Assembly: GCA_025458865.1 (NCBI GenBank)
Contig: JALORP010000031.1
Span: forward strand, 1 to 52,293
DNA from: Steroidobacteraceae bacterium
Lineage (GTDB): Bacteria; Pseudomonadota; Gammaproteobacteria; Steroidobacterales; Steroidobacteraceae
Reading direction: 5' to 3'
DNA: 52,293 nucleotides
Positions 44,259 through 52,293 of the stretch are shown here, piece after piece. The translations under genes and the position numbers were made by a program. The notes beneath the pieces were generated by a model. It had not been told where the DNA came from. It was given only the letters and a program-made list of their open reading frames with translations, and ran no database searches. The number at the start of each line of letters is the position of its first letter. Within the stretch, counting starts at the first letter, position 1.

Positions 44259-44264
44259 TATAAT
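44259..44264 (+). promoter_or_regulatory. -10 box upstream of the M13 peptidase gene
   Basis: A perfect TATAAT lies 26 bases before the ATG at 44291, with a GCGAGGAG ribosome site (44277-44284) in the leader. This gene, unlike several neighbours, has a normal leader. Confidence 0.6.
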
Positions 44265-44290
44265 CCGCGCCCCCAGCGCGAGGAGTCCCG

Positions 44291-46298
44291 ATGCGTCCGA
44301 CCGTCCTGCTGGCCCTGTGCCTGGCCCTGCCCGGCGCGGCCACCGCCGCGGAGACCGCGGCACCCGCCCAGTCCTCCGGCCTCGACCTGCCGAGTTACGA
44401 TCGCAGCGTGCGGCCCCAGGACGACCTGTTCCGCTACGCCAACGGCGCGTGGCTCGCAGCCAACCCGATCCCGGCCGACCGCTCGCGCTGGGGCAGCTTC
44501 GACCGGCTGGCGGATGACGCACAGGACAACGTTCGCGCTCTGCTGGCGTCGCCCGCGCCGGCCGGCGACACCGAGGCGGCGGCCGTCCGCGCCTACTACT
44601 CGAGCTTCATGGACGAGGCGCGTGCCGAGGCGCTCGGCGTCGAGCCGCTCGCGCCCGAGCTCGCGCGCATCGCGGGGCTCGAAGACGCGGGAGACCTCCT
44701 GCGCTATGTCGGCGCCGCGCGGGCGCGCGGCGTCCCGGTGCCGCTGTCCCTGTCCATCAGCATCGACCGCGGCGATCCCGATGCGTACATACCCTATCTC
44801 TGGCAGTCGGGCCTGGGCATGCCGGATCGCGACTACTACCTGCAGGCAGCGCAGTTCGCGGACGTGCAGGACCGCTACCTCGCCTACCTCGAGCGCCTGT
44901 TCGCGCTGGCCGGGCTGGACGAGCCCGAGGAGCGCGCCGCGCGGGTGTATGCGCTCGAGCACGCGCTCGCCGAGGCGCAGTGGTCGCGCGTGGAGAGCCG
45001 TGACGCCGTCAAGACCTACAACCGCGTGACCGCGGCGGAGGCGGCGAAGCTTGCGCCCGCGCTGGACTGGGAAGCGCTGCTCGAGGCCGCGGCGCTGCCC
45101 GGCGATGGCCACGTCGTGATCGCCCAGCCGAGCTACGCCGCGGCGCTGGGCGGCCTGCTCGCCGCGCGCCCGATGGACGAGTGGCGCGACTACCTTGCCG
45201 CGCGCCTGCTGAACGCCTACGCGCCCTACCTTTCGCGCCCATTCGTCGAGGCGCACTTCGATTTCAATTCCCGCACGGTGAGCGGGACGCTGGAAAACCG
45301 CCCGCGCTGGAAGCGCGCCGTATCCGAGGTGAATCGCGGCATGGGCTTCGCGGTGGGCCGGGAATACGTCGCCCGCCACTTCCCGCCCGCGGCCAAGGAC
45401 CGCATGGACGAACTCGTCAGGAACCTGCTCGTCGCCATGGAGGCGGGGATCGGGGAACTCGAGTGGATGAGCCCGGCGACCCGGGTGGAGGCGCGCGGGA
45501 AGCTGGCCAAGGTGCGGGTGAAGATCGGCTACCCGGACAAGTGGCGCGACTATTCCGGCCTCGAGATCCGCGCCGACGACCTCGTGGGCAACGCGATGCG
45601 CGCGACCGCCTTCGAGTGGCGCCGCCAGCTGTTGCGCCTCGGCGGCCCGCGACGAATGGCTGATGACGCCGCAGACGGTCAATGCGTACTACATGCCGAC
45701 GGCCAACGAGATCGTCTTCCCGGCGGCGATCCTGCAGCCTCCGTTCTTCAACCTCGACGCCGAGGACGCGGTCAACTACGGGGCCATCGGCGCGGTGATC
45801 GGGCACGAGATCAGCCACGGCTTCGACGACCAGGGCCGCCGCTACGACGGCGACGGGCGCCTGCGCGACTGGTGGACGGCCGAGGACGACGCGGCTTTCC
45901 GTGAACGCACCGAGCGCCTCGTGGCGCAGTACGAGGCCTACCGGCCGCTGCCGGATGCGGGCATCAACGGGCGGCTGTCGCTCGGCGAGAACATCGGCGA
46001 CCTGTCGGGCCTCGCGATCGCGTGGCGCGCCTGGCAGCTGTCGCTCGGCGGCCGCGAGGCGCCGGTGGTCGACGGCTACACGGGCGCACAGCGCTTCTTC
46101 CTGGGCTTCGCGCAGATCTGGCGCGTCAACTACCGGGAGGCGGCGCTGCGCCAGCAGCTGGTGACCGGGCCGCATGCCCCGGGCGAGTTCCGCGCGCGCG
46201 GGGTGCTGATGAACTTCGGCCCGTTCTACGAGGCCTTCGAGGTGAAGGAGGGCGACGGGCTCTGGCGCCCCGGGCCGGAGCGCGTCAAGATCTGGTGA
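44291..46298 (+). pseudogene. M13-family (neprilysin/PepO-like) metallopeptidase, frameshifted
   Basis: The first frame has a signal peptide and the M13 N-terminal domain (LDLPSYDRSVRPQDDLFRYANGAWLAANPIPADRSRWGSFDRLADDAQDNVRALL), running to RRQLLRLGGP near 45645. The catalytic part continues in another frame: DEWLMTPQTVNAYYMPTANEIVFPAAILQPPFF, VIGHEISHGFDDQGRRYDGDG (zinc HExxH) and SLGENIGDLSGLAIAW (third ligand), ending at 46298. Relatives have a few more residues at the junction (GP-VDR-DEW), so a deletion of about 8 bases, perhaps between CCG repeats at 45647, fits. The N-terminal product alone lacks the zinc site. All other parts look intact, so an assembly error or a very recent mutation is likely. 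Confidence 0.85.
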
Positions 46299-46336
46299 CT
46301 GCCGGGCGTGATCCCGGCCTGCCGGAGGGCAATGCC

Positions 46337-46939
46337 GTGCGTGCATGGAAGACGATGGCCGTGATGATCTTCGCCGCCGCGCTGAGCGGCTGCGGCTACA
46401 ACACGCTGCAGACACAGGACGAGCAGGTGAAGGCCGCGTGGTCCGAGGTACTGAACCAGTACCAGCGCCGCGCCGACCTGATCCCGAACCTCGTGGCGAC
46501 GGTGAAGGGCTTCGCGGCGCAGGAGCAGGAGGTGCTCACGCGCGTCACCGAGGCGCGCGCGAAGGCCTCGCAGATCCAGGTGGATGCCGGCGACCCGGCC
46601 TCGCTCGCCGCCTTCCAGGCCGCGCAGGGCGAGATCAGCGGCGCGCTGTCGCGCCTGCTGGTCACCGTGGAGGCCTACCCGGACCTGAAGTCCGACCAGA
46701 ACTTCCGCGACCTGCAGGCGCAGCTCGAGGGCACGGAGAACCGCATCACCGTCGCGCGCAACCGCTACATCCAGGCGGTGCAGGAATACAACGGCACGGT
46801 GCGCCAGTTCCCGAGCAACCTCACCGCCATGGTCTTCGGCCACGACGTGAAGCCGAACTTCACGGTCGAGAACGAGGCCGCGATCGCCGCGCCGCCGGCC
46901 GTGGACTTCAGCAGGCCGGCGGAATCGCCGGCGCCGTGA
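46337..46939 (+). CDS. LemA family lipoprotein
   Basis: The GTG at 46337 is preferred because GGAGGG lies six bases before it. The 200-residue product begins MRAWKTMAVMIFAAALSGC with a lipobox (LSGC, Cys19). The mature protein has the LemA helical hairpin pattern: YNTLQTQDEQVKAAWSEVLNQYQRRADLIPNLVATVKGFAAQEQEVLTRVTEARAKA, and QFRDLQAQLEGTENRITVARNRYIQAVQEYNGTVRQFPSNLTAMVFG. It is presumably membrane-anchored on the periplasmic side. LemA genes commonly lie next to TPM-domain genes, as here (two follow). The role is unknown; membrane stress functions have been proposed in other bacteria. The C-terminal tail is Pro/Ala-rich. Confidence 0.93.
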   Translation: MRAWKTMAVMIFAAALSGCGYNTLQTQDEQVKAAWSEVLNQYQRRADLIPNLVATVKGFAAQEQEVLTRVTEARAKASQIQVDAGDPASLAAFQAAQGEISGALSRLLVTVEAYPDLKSDQNFRDLQAQLEGTENRITVARNRYIQAVQEYNGTVRQFPSNLTAMVFGHDVKPNFTVENEAAIAAPPAVDFSRPAESPAP

Positions 46940-46967
46940 GGTGGGCCGCCCGCCGGCCTCGCCCGTG

Positions 46968-47864
46968 ATGCGTCTCCTCGCCGGCCCGCGCGGGCTCGCC
47001 TTCGCGGCGTGGCTCTTGATCGCCGCCTGGGCATGGCCTCTCCCGGCACAGGCGCTCGTGTCCGTTCCGCCCCTCGAGCGGCGCGTCACCGACCTCGCCT
47101 CGCTGCTCACCGCCGAGCAGCGCGATGCGATGGAACGGCGGCTGGCGGACTTCGAGGCCGCCAAGGGAAGCCAGATCGCGGTCCTGATATTGCCGACGAC
47201 CGCACCCGAGGACATTGCCCCCTTTTCCATCCGTGTCGCCGAGGCGTGGAAGCTCGGGCGCAAGGGCGTGGACGACGGCGTGCTGCTCGTCGTCGCCACC
47301 GAGGACCGGTCGCTTCGCATCGAGGTCGGCTACGGCCTCGAGGGTGCGCTGCCGGACGCCATCGCCAAGCGCATCGTCGCGGACGTGATCACGCCTCATT
47401 TCCGCCGGGGCGACTATGCCGGCGGGCTGTCGGCCGGCGTGGACGCCATCATCCGCGTGATCGACGGCGAGCCGCTGCCGGAGCCGGATCCGGGCTGGCG
47501 CTCGCCGGCCGGAGGGCTCGAACAGTTCCTGCCGCTGCTGCTGATCTTCGCCGTGGTGGGCGGCGGCCTCCTGCGCGCTCTGCTCGGCCGCCCTGCCGGC
47601 GCCGCGGCGGCCGGCGGCATCGCCGGGTTCGTCGTCTGGCTGCTCTCGCACGTGCTCGCGGTGGCAGTCTTCGCGGGTATCGTCACCGCCGTGATCGCCC
47701 TTGCCGGCGGCCTGCCGCGAGGCGGCTGGTCCACCCACGGGCGGGGCGGGCGCGGCGGCGGCTGGGGCTCCGTCGGCGGAGGCGGGTTCGGGGGCGGTGG
47801 CGGTGGCGGATTCCGCGGCGGCGGCGGCGGCTTCGGGGGCGGCGGCGCCTCGGGGCGGTGGTGA
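46968..47864 (+). CDS. TPM-domain protein with C-terminal Gly-rich tail (YgcG-like)
   Basis: The start is uncertain: GTG 46941 or ATG 46968, neither with a clear ribosome site. The latter gives a 298-residue protein with a signal peptide (MRLLAGPRGLAFAAWLLIAAWAWPLPAQA). The TPM domain follows: RRVTDLASLLTAEQRDAMERRLADFEAAKGSQIAVLILPTTAPEDIAPFSIRVAEAWKLGRKGVDDGVLLVVATEDRSLRIEVGYGLEGALPDAIAKRIV. Two membrane segments come next (QFLPLLLIFAVVGGGLLRALLG, AGFVVWLLSHVLAVAVFAGIVTAVIALAGG). The protein ends in a Gly-rich tail (GGGGFGGGGGGGFRGGGGGFGGGG), usual in this family. It is the second gene of the lemA operon. Confidence 0.9.
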   Translation: MRLLAGPRGLAFAAWLLIAAWAWPLPAQALVSVPPLERRVTDLASLLTAEQRDAMERRLADFEAAKGSQIAVLILPTTAPEDIAPFSIRVAEAWKLGRKGVDDGVLLVVATEDRSLRIEVGYGLEGALPDAIAKRIVADVITPHFRRGDYAGGLSAGVDAIIRVIDGEPLPEPDPGWRSPAGGLEQFLPLLLIFAVVGGGLLRALLGRPAGAAAAGGIAGFVVWLLSHVLAVAVFAGIVTAVIALAGGLPRGGWSTHGRGGRGGGWGSVGGGGFGGGGGGGFRGGGGGFGGGGASGRW

Positions 47865-48361
47865 TGGACGCAAGGCGGGTTATCCGCCACATCCTGCAGA
47901 CGCGCCGCGCGCTCGGGCGCGCGTTCACGGCGGCGACGCTCGACGCCATCGAGCGGGCGGTGCACGACGGCGAGCAGGCCCACGCGGGCGAGATTCGTTT
48001 CGCCATCGAGGCGGAGCTGGACTGGCCGCGGCTGCTGCGCGGCCAGTCGCCGCGCGAACGCGCCGTCGAGGTGTTCGCGGCGCTCGGCGTGTGGGACACG
48101 GAGTCGAATGGCGGCGTGCTGATCTACGTGCTGCTCGCGGACCACGCGGTCGAGATCCTCGCGGACCGCGGGATCGGGCGGCGCGTGCCTGAGGCCGCCT
48201 GGGCAGCCATCTGCGAACGCATGCGCCAGCGCTATGCGGCGGGCGCATTCGAGGCGGGGTCGCTCGAGGGCATCGCGTCGGTCCACGCGCTGCTGCGGGA
48301 GTACCTGCCCGCGTCCGGGCCGCGCGCCGGCGGGCTTCCCGACCGTCCCGAGATCCTGTGA
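47864..48361 (+). CDS. Second TPM-domain protein, soluble
   Basis: The ATG at 47864 shares a base with the previous stop (TGATG), so translation is coupled. The 165-residue protein has no signal peptide. Its TPM-related domain is recognisable: LDAIERAVHDGEQAHAGEIRFAIEAELDWPRLLRGQSPRERAVEVFAALGVWDTESNGGVLIYVLLADHAVEILADRGIGRRVPEAAWAAICERMRQRY. A lemA, large TPM, small TPM order is common in proteobacteria, and the small member may act on the other two. The end (EYLPASGPRAGGLPDRPEIL) is a variable tail. Confidence 0.88.
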   Translation: MDARRVIRHILQTRRALGRAFTAATLDAIERAVHDGEQAHAGEIRFAIEAELDWPRLLRGQSPRERAVEVFAALGVWDTESNGGVLIYVLLADHAVEILADRGIGRRVPEAAWAAICERMRQRYAAGAFEAGSLEGIASVHALLREYLPASGPRAGGLPDRPEIL

Positions 48362-48427
48362 GCCCGGCTGTCGCCATCCGGGGACGGCCCGGGACGGCCC
48401 GGGGCGGCAGGAGAGGGTGTGGGGTGT

Positions 48428-48433
48428 CATAAT
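48428..48433 (+). promoter_or_regulatory. -10 box of the L,D-transpeptidase gene, leaderless arrangement
   Basis: CATAAT is followed by six bases (CGAACG) and then the ATG at 48440. The base composition around it is unusually low in GC for this window. Confidence 0.45.
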
Positions 48434-48439
48434 CGAACG

Positions 48440-49654
48440 ATGCGCGAGCTGAGCCCGATCCTGAAACCTGCGAGGATTGCTGCCATCGTGGCCGCGGCCC
48501 TGCTGGTCACGGCCTGCACCCCGTTCGAGTCGCTGTGGCGCAAGGAGCCGCCGGCGGCGGCTCCGTCGGCGCCGCCGGCGAAGCCCGAGCTGCCGCTCGC
48601 CCAGGCGACCCACCGCTTCATCGTCGAGCCCGGCACAGACGTGGTCGGCCGGCTGCAGGTCACGGTGGCGACCCGGGAGGACACGCTGCCCGACATCGCG
48701 CGGCGCTTCAACGTGGGCTACGAGGAGATCGTGCGCGCCAACCCGGGCGTAGACCCGTGGCTGCCCGGCGAGGGCACCGAGATTGCCCTGCCGACGCGTT
48801 TCGTTCTGCCCGACGCCCCCAGGGAGGGCGTCGTGATCAACCTGCCGGCCATGCGGCTTTTCTACTACCTCCCGCGCAAATCGAAGGACGCGCCGCTCGA
48901 GGTGATCACGCACCCCATCGGCATCGGCAAGGTTGGCTGGAAGACGCCAGAGGGTCGCACGAAGGTGACCCAGAAGACCAAGGACCCGACGTGGACGCCG
49001 CCGCTGTCGGTGCGCCGCGAGCACGAGAAGAACGGCGACCCGCTGCCGGCCAAGGTTCCGCCGGGCCCGGACAACCCGCTGGGCCGCCACGCGATGCGGC
49101 TCGGCTGGCCGACCTACCTCATTCACGGCACCAACAAGCCCTACGGCGTCGGCATGCGCGCGAGCGCAGGCTGCATCCGGCTGTATCCGGAGGACATCGC
49201 CGAGGTCTTCGACCTCGTCGGCGTCGGCACGCCGGTGCTGATCGTCAACCAGCCGTTCCTGCTTGGGTGGGCGGGCGACCAGCTGCACGTCCAGGCCTAC
49301 GACGTGATGGAAGACGACGAGCGCGACTGGTCGCAGGGCCCGAAGGCGCTCCGCAAGAAGGGCCTGCGCTCGAAGTCGTCGCTGTGGAAGCGCATCGCCG
49401 CCGCGGACGGCGCGGTCAACTGGGAGCTGGCACACGAAGTCGCGCGCAATCCACTCGGCATCCCGGTCCCCGTCATGAAGGGTCGCGAGCAACGCAGCGA
49501 GGCGCTGCTCGCCGCCGCGCCGCGCGTGCGCAACGCGTTGCCCGCGGGCGCCACCTGGGACGGCAACGAGGACCAGTACGCCGGCGAGGAGCGCTTCCGC
49601 GAGATGCTCGCCGAGCGCGAGCCCGAGCGGGGCGGGCAGGGCGCCGCGCCCTGA
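48440..49654 (+). CDS. L,D-transpeptidase (YkuD domain) lipoprotein with LysM-like domain
   Basis: The ATG at 48440 gives a 404-residue protein with a lipobox LVTAC (Cys26). A proline-rich linker is followed by a LysM-like part (TVATREDTLPDIARRFNVGYEEIVRANPGVDPWLPGEGTEIALP). The catalytic YkuD domain comes next: GVVINLPAMRLFYYLP, PTYLIHGTNKPYGVGMRASAGCIRLYPEDIAEVF, with His229 and Cys245 of the HxxxG..SxGCxR motif. The layout matches ErfK/YbiS enzymes, which link Braun-type lipoproteins or form 3-3 crosslinks in peptidoglycan. The C-terminal 120 residues are an extra region with basic character and no clear match. It is probably monocistronic and transcribed leaderless. Confidence 0.93.
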   Translation: MRELSPILKPARIAAIVAAALLVTACTPFESLWRKEPPAAAPSAPPAKPELPLAQATHRFIVEPGTDVVGRLQVTVATREDTLPDIARRFNVGYEEIVRANPGVDPWLPGEGTEIALPTRFVLPDAPREGVVINLPAMRLFYYLPRKSKDAPLEVITHPIGIGKVGWKTPEGRTKVTQKTKDPTWTPPLSVRREHEKNGDPLPAKVPPGPDNPLGRHAMRLGWPTYLIHGTNKPYGVGMRASAGCIRLYPEDIAEVFDLVGVGTPVLIVNQPFLLGWAGDQLHVQAYDVMEDDERDWSQGPKALRKKGLRSKSSLWKRIAAADGAVNWELAHEVARNPLGIPVPVMKGREQRSEALLAAAPRVRNALPAGATWDGNEDQYAGEERFREMLAEREPERGGQGAAP

Positions 49655-49699
49655 CGCATCCTGCGGCCGCGCCCGTCATCTGCGCGTAATGCTGCCCCG

Positions 49700-50110
49700 C
49701 TGGCTCGGCGTCCCCAAGGCCGGTGCCTTCCGGCCGGCAGGCGCACGGCATCGAGCCCGGCCGCCCGGTCCTCGCGCACATCAGCCGGGTCGCGTTCGAG
49801 AAGAACATCGAGTTCGTCCTGCGAACGTTCGCGTGCGGGCGGCGCGACCGGATGCGCTTCTGCTGCTCGCGGGGGAGGGCCCGGCGGAGCGACACCGGCG
49901 CGCGCTGGCGGAGCCCCTCGGGGTGGCTGGCTCCATCCGCTGGGTCGGCTACCTCGAGCGTGAGCGGGCGCTGCCCGACTGCTATCAGGCCGCCGACGCC
50001 TTCGTGTTCGCCGCGCGTTGGTCGGCCGAGGCGCTGGCCGATCGGCTTGCAGGGCTCTACGAGCGCGTCGTCGACGGCGGGTTGGCCCGGCACGAGCCTG
50101 ACTCCGGGAC
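49700..50110 (+). pseudogene. Decayed GT4-type glycosyltransferase remnant
   Basis: Pieces of a glycosyltransferase group 1 protein are visible in two frames. One has HGIEPGRPVLAHISRVAFEKNIEFVLRTFA (49749-49833). The other has RAARPDALLLLAGEGPAERHRRALAEPLG, then VGYLERERALPDCYQAADAFVFAARWSAEALADRLAGLYERVV (about 49833-50078). In intact relatives a long stretch, including the conserved E-x7-E/GTPVV nucleotide-sugar site, lies between FVFA and the final WSAEALADRL helix; it is absent here. The N-terminal domain is also missing upstream. Several deletions are therefore needed. This 478-base gap has no other gene. It looks like a true remnant rather than an assembly slip. Confidence 0.75.
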
Positions 50111-50120
50111 CCGGCCGCGC

Positions 50121-50126
50121 TAGACT
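50121..50126 (+). promoter_or_regulatory. -10 box of the small ORF at 50133, leaderless arrangement
   Basis: TAGACT is followed by CCGCCC and the ATG at 50133, the same layout as the helicase gene and phaR. Confidence 0.5.
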
Positions 50127-50132
50127 CCGCCC

Positions 50133-50339
50133 ATGCCAACAACGCCCCAGAACCCCGCCGCCTCGGAATGGCTCAAGGTCATGGTCGAGGAAGTCGAGCG
50201 CAAGCGCGACGAAGCCGCGCGCGCGCGTCGCGAGCAGGATCTCCGCGCCGCCGAACGCGGCCCCGGGGCCGACGCTCCGAAGGGCGCCGCCGGCGCGCCC
50301 GCTGGCCGGGGCCGCTCGGGACGCAAGACGTCCCGCTGA
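50133..50339 (+). CDS. Small hypothetical protein, 68 residues
   Basis: The ORF has a -10-like box TAGACT six bases before its ATG and a helix-like N-terminal part (SEWLKVMVEEVERKRDEAARARREQDLRAAE). The rest is rich in Gly, Ala and Arg (GRGRSGRKTSR), a basic tail. The codon pattern and promoter support a real gene. No domain is recognised. It lies 102 bp before the sheath gene on the same strand and might be co-transcribed with it. Confidence 0.5.
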   Translation: MPTTPQNPAASEWLKVMVEEVERKRDEAARARREQDLRAAERGPGADAPKGAAGAPAGRGRSGRKTSR

Positions 50340-50440
50340 CGCGCCTCGATCCCGCCCGACCTTCGCTCCCGTGCATCTTCGGCCCGCGGCAACGCGGGGC
50401 GTCGATGTGCTACCCTTCGACGAGCCTAGGGGAGTGACCG

Positions 50441-52066
50441 GTGGCGGAAAGAATCACCGGAATACAAGTCCACGAAGAAGTGGTCGCGGGCGAGTCGATC
50501 GCGCGCGCACCCGTCGCGGTGACGGCCTTCGTCGGCCGTGCGCTTCGCGGCCCCGTCAACCGCCCCGTCACGCTGCACAGCTTCGCCGATTACCAGCGGA
50601 TCTTCGGCGGCCTCTGGCAGCCGAGCACGCTGTCCTACGCCGTCGAGCAGTTCTTCGACAGCGGCGGCACGACCGCCATCGTGCTACGGGTGGCGAACGA
50701 CGCGAGGCCCTGCACGCTGGACCTGCCGGCCGGCACCCACCGGCTGCGGGTGCAGGCGCTGCAGCCGGGCACGCGCGAGTACCTGCGTGCGGCCGTCGAT
50801 TACGACGGCATCGGCGAGAACGAGACCGACCGATTCAACCTCGTGGTGCAGCGCGTGCGGACGCCCGGCTCCGAGCACATCGAGGACCAGGAAATCTATC
50901 GCCGCCTGTCGGTGGATCCGGCCTCCTCGCGGCACGTGGCCGCGGCGCTCGCGGCTTCCCAGCTGGTCCGGGTGGCCGGGCCGGTGCCGCCGGTCCGGCC
51001 CGACGTCGTGACCGCGCCCGGGCGGGCGGGGCTTGCGGGTTACATCCTGTCCAACGCCGACGGTGACGACGGCGGGCCGCTCTCCGACTACGACATCATC
51101 GGCTCGGCCGCGGAGGCCACGGGCCTGTTCGCGCTGGGCGGGGCCGAGTCCTTCAATTTGCTTTGCATCCCGCCGCCGTCGAGGGACGTCGACCTCGGTC
51201 CGAGCGCGCTGCTCGTGGCCCACCGCTACTGCCGCGACCGGCGCGCGCTGCTGGTGGTGGACCCGCCGTCGGCCTGGCAGTCGGCCGCCGATGCGCTCGC
51301 CGCCATGCGCGAATGGCCGCTGGCCAGCGACAGCGCCTTCATGTATTTCCCGCGGCTCCTGGCCTACGACAAGCTGCGCGGCCGCTTCGAATCCTTCGCG
51401 CCCTGCGGCGCCGTCGCCGGCATGCTGTCGCGCGCGGCCGGGCAGAGCCCCTTGTGGTCCGCCGCCATGGACGAGGGGCTGCTGCGGCCCGGGCTGCGGC
51501 CGCTGTGCGCCGTGACCGACGCCGAGCGCCAGCGCCTCGCCGCGGCGGGAGTCAACGTCCTCCAGGCCCTGAGGCCCCCGGCCGCAAACGTCCCGCCGGC
51601 GTGCACGCTCGCGGGCGCGGGCGCGGCGCCGGAGCAGCGGCTTCTCGGCGCGCGCCGGCTTACACTGATGATCCTCGGCAGCGTCGAGCGCGGCACGCGC
51701 TGGATGCTGTTCGAGCCGAGCGGCCTCTCGCTGTGGCGCAAGGCCGAGGCGCAGCTGTCGTCCTTCTTCGCCTCACTGGACGAGGAACGGGCCTTCGACG
51801 GGGCCCCGGCGGAGGGTCGCTGGTTCGTCGTCTGCGACGAGCGCATCAATCGCGCCGGGGAGCGCGATCGCGGCGTGGTCAACGTGCTCTTCGGCTTCGC
51901 CATCGGGCGCGCCGGGCGCGTGCACGCCTACCTGCTGACCCACCGGGCGGGTGGCAGCCGCATCAAGCCGGTGACGCTCAACCGCCTGCACGGCGGGCAC
52001 GTTCGCGGCGAGATCCTGATCGAGGACGAGGAATTGCCCCCGCTGGTCGTGGAGGGCCGGGGATAG
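50441..52066 (+). CDS. Contractile tail sheath-like protein
   Basis: The likely start is GTG 50441 with AGGGGAG upstream. The 541-residue protein has the tail-sheath N-terminal signature: GIQVHEEVVAGESIARAPVAVTAFVGRALRGPVNRPVTLHSFADYQRIFGGLWQPSTLSYAVEQFFDSGGTTAIVLRVAND. The C-terminal part has WMLFEPSGLSLWRKAEAQLSSFFASL and AYLLTHRAGGSRIKPVTLNRLHGG. This agrees with sheath proteins of myophages and of extracellular contractile injection systems (Phage_sheath family, about 500 residues). No tube, baseplate, ATPase or spike gene is nearby, and a repeat element follows. It may be an orphan or the first gene of a system past the window edge. Confidence 0.8.
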   Translation: MAERITGIQVHEEVVAGESIARAPVAVTAFVGRALRGPVNRPVTLHSFADYQRIFGGLWQPSTLSYAVEQFFDSGGTTAIVLRVANDARPCTLDLPAGTHRLRVQALQPGTREYLRAAVDYDGIGENETDRFNLVVQRVRTPGSEHIEDQEIYRRLSVDPASSRHVAAALAASQLVRVAGPVPPVRPDVVTAPGRAGLAGYILSNADGDDGGPLSDYDIIGSAAEATGLFALGGAESFNLLCIPPPSRDVDLGPSALLVAHRYCRDRRALLVVDPPSAWQSAADALAAMREWPLASDSAFMYFPRLLAYDKLRGRFESFAPCGAVAGMLSRAAGQSPLWSAAMDEGLLRPGLRPLCAVTDAERQRLAAAGVNVLQALRPPAANVPPACTLAGAGAAPEQRLLGARRLTLMILGSVERGTRWMLFEPSGLSLWRKAEAQLSSFFASLDEERAFDGAPAEGRWFVVCDERINRAGERDRGVVNVLFGFAIGRAGRVHAYLLTHRAGGSRIKPVTLNRLHGGHVRGEILIEDEELPPLVVEGRG

Positions 52067-52198
52067 CGAACCGTCGGATCGCACGGGCCGTGGCCGGTGC
52101 TGTGCCCCGGGCGCAGGCGGGATCGGCGAGATGGGCATGCGCCGTGACCTTAAGAGGACCTTTACCTCGCGCGCGGGCGGGATTCGTGACCTGTGCCT

Positions 52199-52293
52199 GC
52201 GCCGCGACCGGGATCCGGCGGGGGGCACTCCTCGCCTCGCTGCGGCGCTCGCCGAGCCTCGCGCCGCTTTATGCTCGGCTGTGGGGCCCCCTC
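52199..52293 (-). repeat. Dispersed intergenic repeat, type R2, copy C (cut by window edge)
   Basis: From GGGATCCGG (52210) to the window end the sequence equals copy A from 5334 with one substitution (T for C at 52271) and one missing C. Its left flank (GCGCGCGGGCGGGAT to GTGCCTGCGCC, 52168-52203) matches the flank of copy B, so the homology extends beyond the unit. The right arm lies outside the window. It follows the sheath gene by about 130 bases. Confidence 0.85.

Noticed and set aside
48361-48420. GGACGGCCCG direct repeats between the small TPM gene and the L,D-transpeptidase gene
   Set aside because: Only two short copies are present in GC-rich DNA. I see no hairpin with T-run and no wider family.
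47414-49492. A 692-codon open frame on the minus strand
   Set aside because: It is antisense to the TPM genes and the L,D-transpeptidase gene. Its proline runs are the complement of the Gly-rich TPM tail.

Overview
The window is GC-rich chromosomal DNA of a proteobacterium. The gene set (speA-type arginine decarboxylase, greB, ttcA, glgA/glgC, class III PHA synthase, PhaR, phasin) fits a high-GC gammaproteobacterium best, perhaps near Chromatiales, Steroidobacterales or Xanthomonadales. This placement is inference from gene content only. I saw no rRNA, tRNA, CRISPR array, integrase or transposase gene.

Layout. 1-3.3 kb (minus): an OmpA-type porin cut by the window edge, a DUF192 secreted protein, and a PadR regulator/membrane sensor pair with a recognisable promoter and palindromes. 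3.4-6.9 kb: glgC plus a lipoprotein gene facing glgA, with a repeat cluster between them. 7-13 kb: a double-motif retropepsin-like protein and three large helical-repeat sulfotransferases. 13-17 kb: a polyhydroxyalkanoate locus (phaR, phasin, phaE, phaC, a MaoC-type hydratase) with a phasin operator, terminators and a possible leader attenuator. 17-21 kb: an RND efflux operon in which both genes carry internal deletions and frameshifts. 21-27 kb: an M32 carboxypeptidase with an altered metal site, ttcA, a phosphatase/ADP-ribosylglycohydrolase fusion, and a translationally coupled metallopeptidase/ATP-grasp pair. 27-37 kb: mainly housekeeping and hypothetical genes (FIST, GDPD, HAD, Nudix, AhpD-like, UvrD-like helicase, lipoprotein methyltransferase, RidA, DUF1838). 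37.8-42.3 kb: speA, a mercaptopyruvate sulfurtransferase and homospermidine synthase. 42.3-44.2 kb: a second repeat cluster, greB, a candidate small RNA and a methyltransferase. 44.3-49.7 kb: a frameshifted M13 peptidase, a lemA-TPM-TPM operon and an L,D-transpeptidase. 49.7-52.3 kb: a decayed glycosyltransferase, a tiny ORF, an isolated contractile tail-sheath gene and the start of a third repeat copy.

Functional links. The carbon-storage genes (glycogen, PHA) are complete in outline, and PhaR probably represses the phasin gene through the palindrome upstream of it. SpeA and homospermidine synthase could serve one polyamine route, although no agmatine-to-putrescine enzyme lies in the window. 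At least seven genes have a -10-like hexamer 5-6 nt before the start codon, which suggests frequent leaderless transcription.

Most unusual: (1) a family of GC-rich intergenic repeats, two copies of which lie between convergent genes, whose terminal stems differ in sequence between copies yet remain perfectly paired; (2) four genes with internal deletions, which are either pseudogenes or assembly faults; (3) the metallopeptidase/ATP-grasp pair and the phosphatase/ADP-ribosylglycohydrolase fusion, as candidate uncharacterised biochemistry. All alignments here were made by eye.
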